From assembly GCA_017454585.1 (NCBI GenBank), contig JAFTCU010000343.1:1-14511 (forward strand): DNA of 14,511 nucleotides, in the 5' to 3' direction. Under the pieces are notes generated by a model, which did not search any database, had not been told where the DNA came from, and was given only the letters and a program-made list of their open reading frames with translations. The stretch comes from Thermoguttaceae bacterium (GTDB lineage Bacteria; Planctomycetota; Planctomycetia; Pirellulales; Thermoguttaceae). Position numbers and translations under genes: made by a program. Below are positions 12,543 through 14,511 of the stretch, piece by piece (the stretch's first letter is position 1; every line of letters begins with the position of its first letter).

Positions 12543-12914
12543 TTAATCCTCCTTTTCTACGGGTTCCAGAGTGGCGTACATCGAAGAGATCGAATCTTCA
12601 ACGAGCGGATCTGGTCCAAAGGAGCGAATCTGGTCCCGACGCAGTTCTGCCACCTCGAGCGGAAGCGTTGCGACAGGAATTTTCCCGCATGCGTGTACAC
12701 CGGCGGCGATGATCATTCCGCGGGTCTTGTCGTAATGAAAAATTTTGCTCATCATATTGATCACATATTCAAACGAATGATCATCATCGTTCCAGAGAAT
12801 TACACGATACTGGGGTACATATCTCGGTTTCTCGCTGGATTTTTCGCTGTTTTTTTCTTTGGATTCTTTTTGGGGTTTTGCCTTCGTAACAGTAATCGTT
12901 TCGTTTTCTTCCAT
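12543..12914 (-). CDS. clpS: ClpS, ATP-dependent Clp protease adaptor
   Basis: The protein has 123 residues. The ATG at 12914-12912 has a perfect AAGGAGG at a 5-base spacing; the frame is open nine codons further but without a ribosome site. Residues 1-30 are a highly charged, probably disordered extension (KAKPQKESKEKNSEKSSEKP). The ClpS core (about 33-118) includes RVILWNDDDHSFEYVINMM, where N42-D45 match the substrate-binding NDD motif, and GVHACGKIPVA, where H74 matches the conserved histidine of the N-degron pocket, then EVAELRRDQIRSFGPDP. ClpS binds proteins with destabilising N-terminal residues and delivers them to ClpA or ClpC with ClpP in the cytoplasm. The FGPDP ending resembles planctomycete ClpS proteins as I recall them. 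No clp protease gene is adjacent. Confidence 0.9.
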   Translation of the reverse strand: MEENETITVTKAKPQKESKEKNSEKSSEKPRYVPQYRVILWNDDDHSFEYVINMMSKIFHYDKTRGMIIAAGVHACGKIPVATLPLEVAELRRDQIRSFGPDPLVEDSISSMYATLEPVEKED

Positions 12915-12939
12915 TTTAACCTCCTTTTCGTCACCCCCC

Positions 12940-12956
12940 ATAGTATTTTTTACTAT
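12940..12956 (-). promoter_or_regulatory. small inverted repeat in the clpS leader
   Basis: ATAGTA and TACTAT form a 6-bp AT stem around a 5-base loop, about 15 bases upstream of the clpS Shine-Dalgarno sequence. It could be an operator or leader hairpin; it is weak and may be chance. Confidence 0.25.
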
Positions 12957-12994
12957 TTGGTGTATATTTTAAAGGAAATATCGTTTTTATTTTG

Positions 12995-13000
12995 ATTATA
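12995..13000 (-). promoter_or_regulatory. perfect -10 box upstream of clpS
   Basis: TATAAT on the minus strand lies 80 bases before the clpS ATG. The matching -35 position (about 13018-13023) is poor (GTAGAT), so this is a promoter with only one good hexamer. Confidence 0.45.
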
Positions 13001-13063
13001 CCCGATTTATCCAAAATATCTACCGGGGGCATCCTTTTTTGAGAAAAATTTTTGAGGCCCAAG

Positions 13064-14449
13064 ATGACCACTATCGTCGAGTACCTTACCGAAAATCGCG
13101 CCAGGATCAAAGATGAACTGAAAGAGTTTCTGCGTATTCCGAGCATCAGCGCTCAAACCGGGCATAAAGAAGACTGCCTTCGTGCCGCCAAATGGCTTGA
13201 AAAACGTTTTCTCGAGATTGGTTTCACGCCAAAACTTTTTCCGCTATCAACCGGTCATTCCCTTGTGTATGCTGAATCACCCAAAATCCCTGACGCACCG
13301 ACGCTCCTGATTTATGGCCATTACGACGTTCAGCCGGTGGACCCGCTGGATCTCTGGACGGAAACCGACGAAAAACCGTTCGAGCCGGTCGAAAAGGAAG
13401 AAATCCTTTACGGACGCGGAACTTCCGATGATAAAGGCCCTCTTTACACACATATCGCGGCCGCGGAGTTCTGGATGAAGCAACCCGAACGGCCTGAACT
13501 GAATGTAAAATTCATCCTCGAAGGAGACGAGGAATGCGGGAATTCCGCGACGGAGATCTTCGTGCGGGACAATTCCGCTTTTTTGGCCTGTGATTACCTG
13601 GCTTTGAGTGACACTGTTCAGTTCGCGGCAGGTTTCCCGTCCATTACGTGCGGTCTTCGCGGAGTTTTGTCGTATGAGCTGACTCTGTACGGTCCCCGGC
13701 AGGATGTTCACTCCGGAATTTATGGCGGCATCCTGGCCAATCCGTGCAACATCCTGATGGAGATCCTGGGGCAAATGGTAGATGAAAACCGCAGGATCCA
13801 GATCCCCGGTTTCTACGATGCCGTACGCAGACTTTCCCCGGAAGAAGAGCTTCAGATCCACAGTCTCCCTTTCGACGAAAAGACCGTGTACGCGTCACTC
13901 GGCGTCAATGGTGGGATCGGCGAAAAAGACCGTATCCCACTGGAACGACTTACGACACGCCCAACATTTGACATCAATGGAATCAAAGGCGGTTACCAGG
14001 GCGAGGGCGGGAAAACGATCATTCCGTCCGAAGCGTCCGCCAAATTTACCTTCCGGGTCGTGCCTGACCAGGACGAAGATGAAATCACCAACGCTCTGAA
14101 ACACTGGATAGAAGAAAAGATTCCGCCCGGCATCCGCATGGAGCTCACCGTTGGCGGCGGTGCGCCGGGAATGATGGTCGATTTGAAACGCCCGTGCCTG
14201 AAAGCCGCCTCACGCGCCGTTGAGTTTGGCTTCGGTCACGCCCCGGTTTTCATTCGGGAAGGCGGCTCTATCCCGATTGTTGGTACGTTCAACTCCGTCC
14301 TCACCCAGAATATCATGATGCTTGGTTACTCCCAGAAAGACGATAACGCCCACGGTCCAAACGAACATTTCAGTCTGGTCGATTTTGAGCGCGGAATAAA
14401 AACAAACGTCAAACTGTGGGAAGAACTCGCCTCTTTGCCAAGGGAATAA
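13064..14449 (+). CDS. M20-family metallopeptidase (dipeptidase, CNDP/ArgE-DapE superfamily)
   Basis: The protein has 461 residues from the ATG at 13064, which has GAGG 6 bases upstream; an in-frame TTG at 13052 lacks a ribosome site. No signal peptide is seen, so it should be cytoplasmic. The di-zinc site is intact: H86 and D88 in YGHYDVQP, the Asp pair D122-D123 in GTSDDKGP, E156-E157 in LEGDEECGN (catalytic base and ligand), D183 in LSDT, and H430 in NAHGPNE. The dimerisation/lid domain lies about 200-320, with VHSGIYGG near its start. This pattern matches the carnosinase/CNDP-like dipeptidases, which cleave di- and tripeptides with broad specificity and help recycle peptides; the exact substrate cannot be told. 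It is divergent from clpS. Its last six codons and stop lie inside the terminal palindrome. Confidence 0.94.
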   Translation: MTTIVEYLTENRARIKDELKEFLRIPSISAQTGHKEDCLRAAKWLEKRFLEIGFTPKLFPLSTGHSLVYAESPKIPDAPTLLIYGHYDVQPVDPLDLWTETDEKPFEPVEKEEILYGRGTSDDKGPLYTHIAAAEFWMKQPERPELNVKFILEGDEECGNSATEIFVRDNSAFLACDYLALSDTVQFAAGFPSITCGLRGVLSYELTLYGPRQDVHSGIYGGILANPCNILMEILGQMVDENRRIQIPGFYDAVRRLSPEEELQIHSLPFDEKTVYASLGVNGGIGEKDRIPLERLTTRPTFDINGIKGGYQGEGGKTIIPSEASAKFTFRVVPDQDEDEITNALKHWIEEKIPPGIRMELTVGGGAPGMMVDLKRPCLKAASRAVEFGFGHAPVFIREGGSIPIVGTFNSVLTQNIMMLGYSQKDDNAHGPNEHFSLVDFERGIKTNVKLWEELASLPRE

Positions 14450-14511
14450 ATTCAATGAAATGCCAGATTGTACAATCTGGCATTTCATTGAATTTATTCC
14501 CTTGGCAAAGA
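14432..14511. repeat. perfect 80-bp palindrome at the window end
   Basis: The 40 bases 14432-14471 are exactly reverse-complemented by 14472-14511, with no spacer and no mismatch. The left arm contains the last six codons and the stop codon of the peptidase gene. The centre (CCAGATTG/CAATCTGG) could be a normal terminator hairpin, but the arms extend far into coding sequence and reach the last base of the window, so the palindrome may continue beyond it. Confidence 0.95.

Noticed and set aside
13052..13063. TTG start for the M20 peptidase
   Set aside because: It would add only four residues and lacks a ribosome site, whereas the ATG at 13064 has GAGG at 6 bases.

Overview
The window looks like a piece of a Planctomycetota (or closely allied PVC-group) chromosome. 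The evidence is an exported DUF1559 pseudopilin-like protein with a prepilin leader and an H-X9-DG motif (7758-8762), a ClpS of the variant type I associate with planctomycetes (12543-12914), many exported proteins, and hairpin-dense intergenic repeats. The carbohydrate genes (a CE7 acetylxylan-esterase-like enzyme, an exported beta-helix protein, a NagB-like sugar-phosphate protein) would fit a polysaccharide-degrading, perhaps gut-associated, bacterium. That lifestyle is inference. No plasmid, phage, CRISPR, rRNA or tRNA signal was seen.

Layout. 1-202 (-): N-terminus of a conserved protein cut by the window edge. 471-1673 (+): exported Sel1-repeat protein with its own sigma70-like promoter. 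1755-2783 (-): TerC-family membrane protein; its leader carries a MITE-like palindromic insertion flanked by a 12-bp direct repeat. 3038-3104: two near-consensus promoters back to back, one for terC (-) and one for the NagB-like gene (+, 3152-3889). 3977-7305 (-): a secreted protein with an Asp-rich tail, preceded by an unusual thioredoxin/trypsin-like protease fusion. A long structured leader (about 7369-7549) lies in front of the fusion gene. 7758-8762 (+): DUF1559 protein with a TTG start. 8989-10986 (-): exported parallel beta-helix protein. 11196-12434 (-): CE7 esterase. 12543-12914 (-): ClpS. 13064-14449 (+): M20 dipeptidase-like metallopeptidase. The window ends inside a perfect 80-bp palindrome.

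How the genes fit together. I see no single coherent operon or defence system. The plausible functional pairs are the fusion protease with the Asp-rich secreted protein (same strand, 143 bp apart), and the beta-helix protein with the esterase (same strand, both exported, both of carbohydrate-related types). The others look like housekeeping genes (ClpS, TerC, M20 peptidase) with individual promoters.

The most unusual content is non-coding. Three intergenic elements (2801-3017, 8763-8958, 11048-11163) have inverted arms carrying small hairpins, and in one of them the two arms differ by compensatory changes. There is also a candidate structured RNA/attenuator ahead of the thioredoxin-protease gene, and the terminal palindrome, which may be a contig-end artefact.
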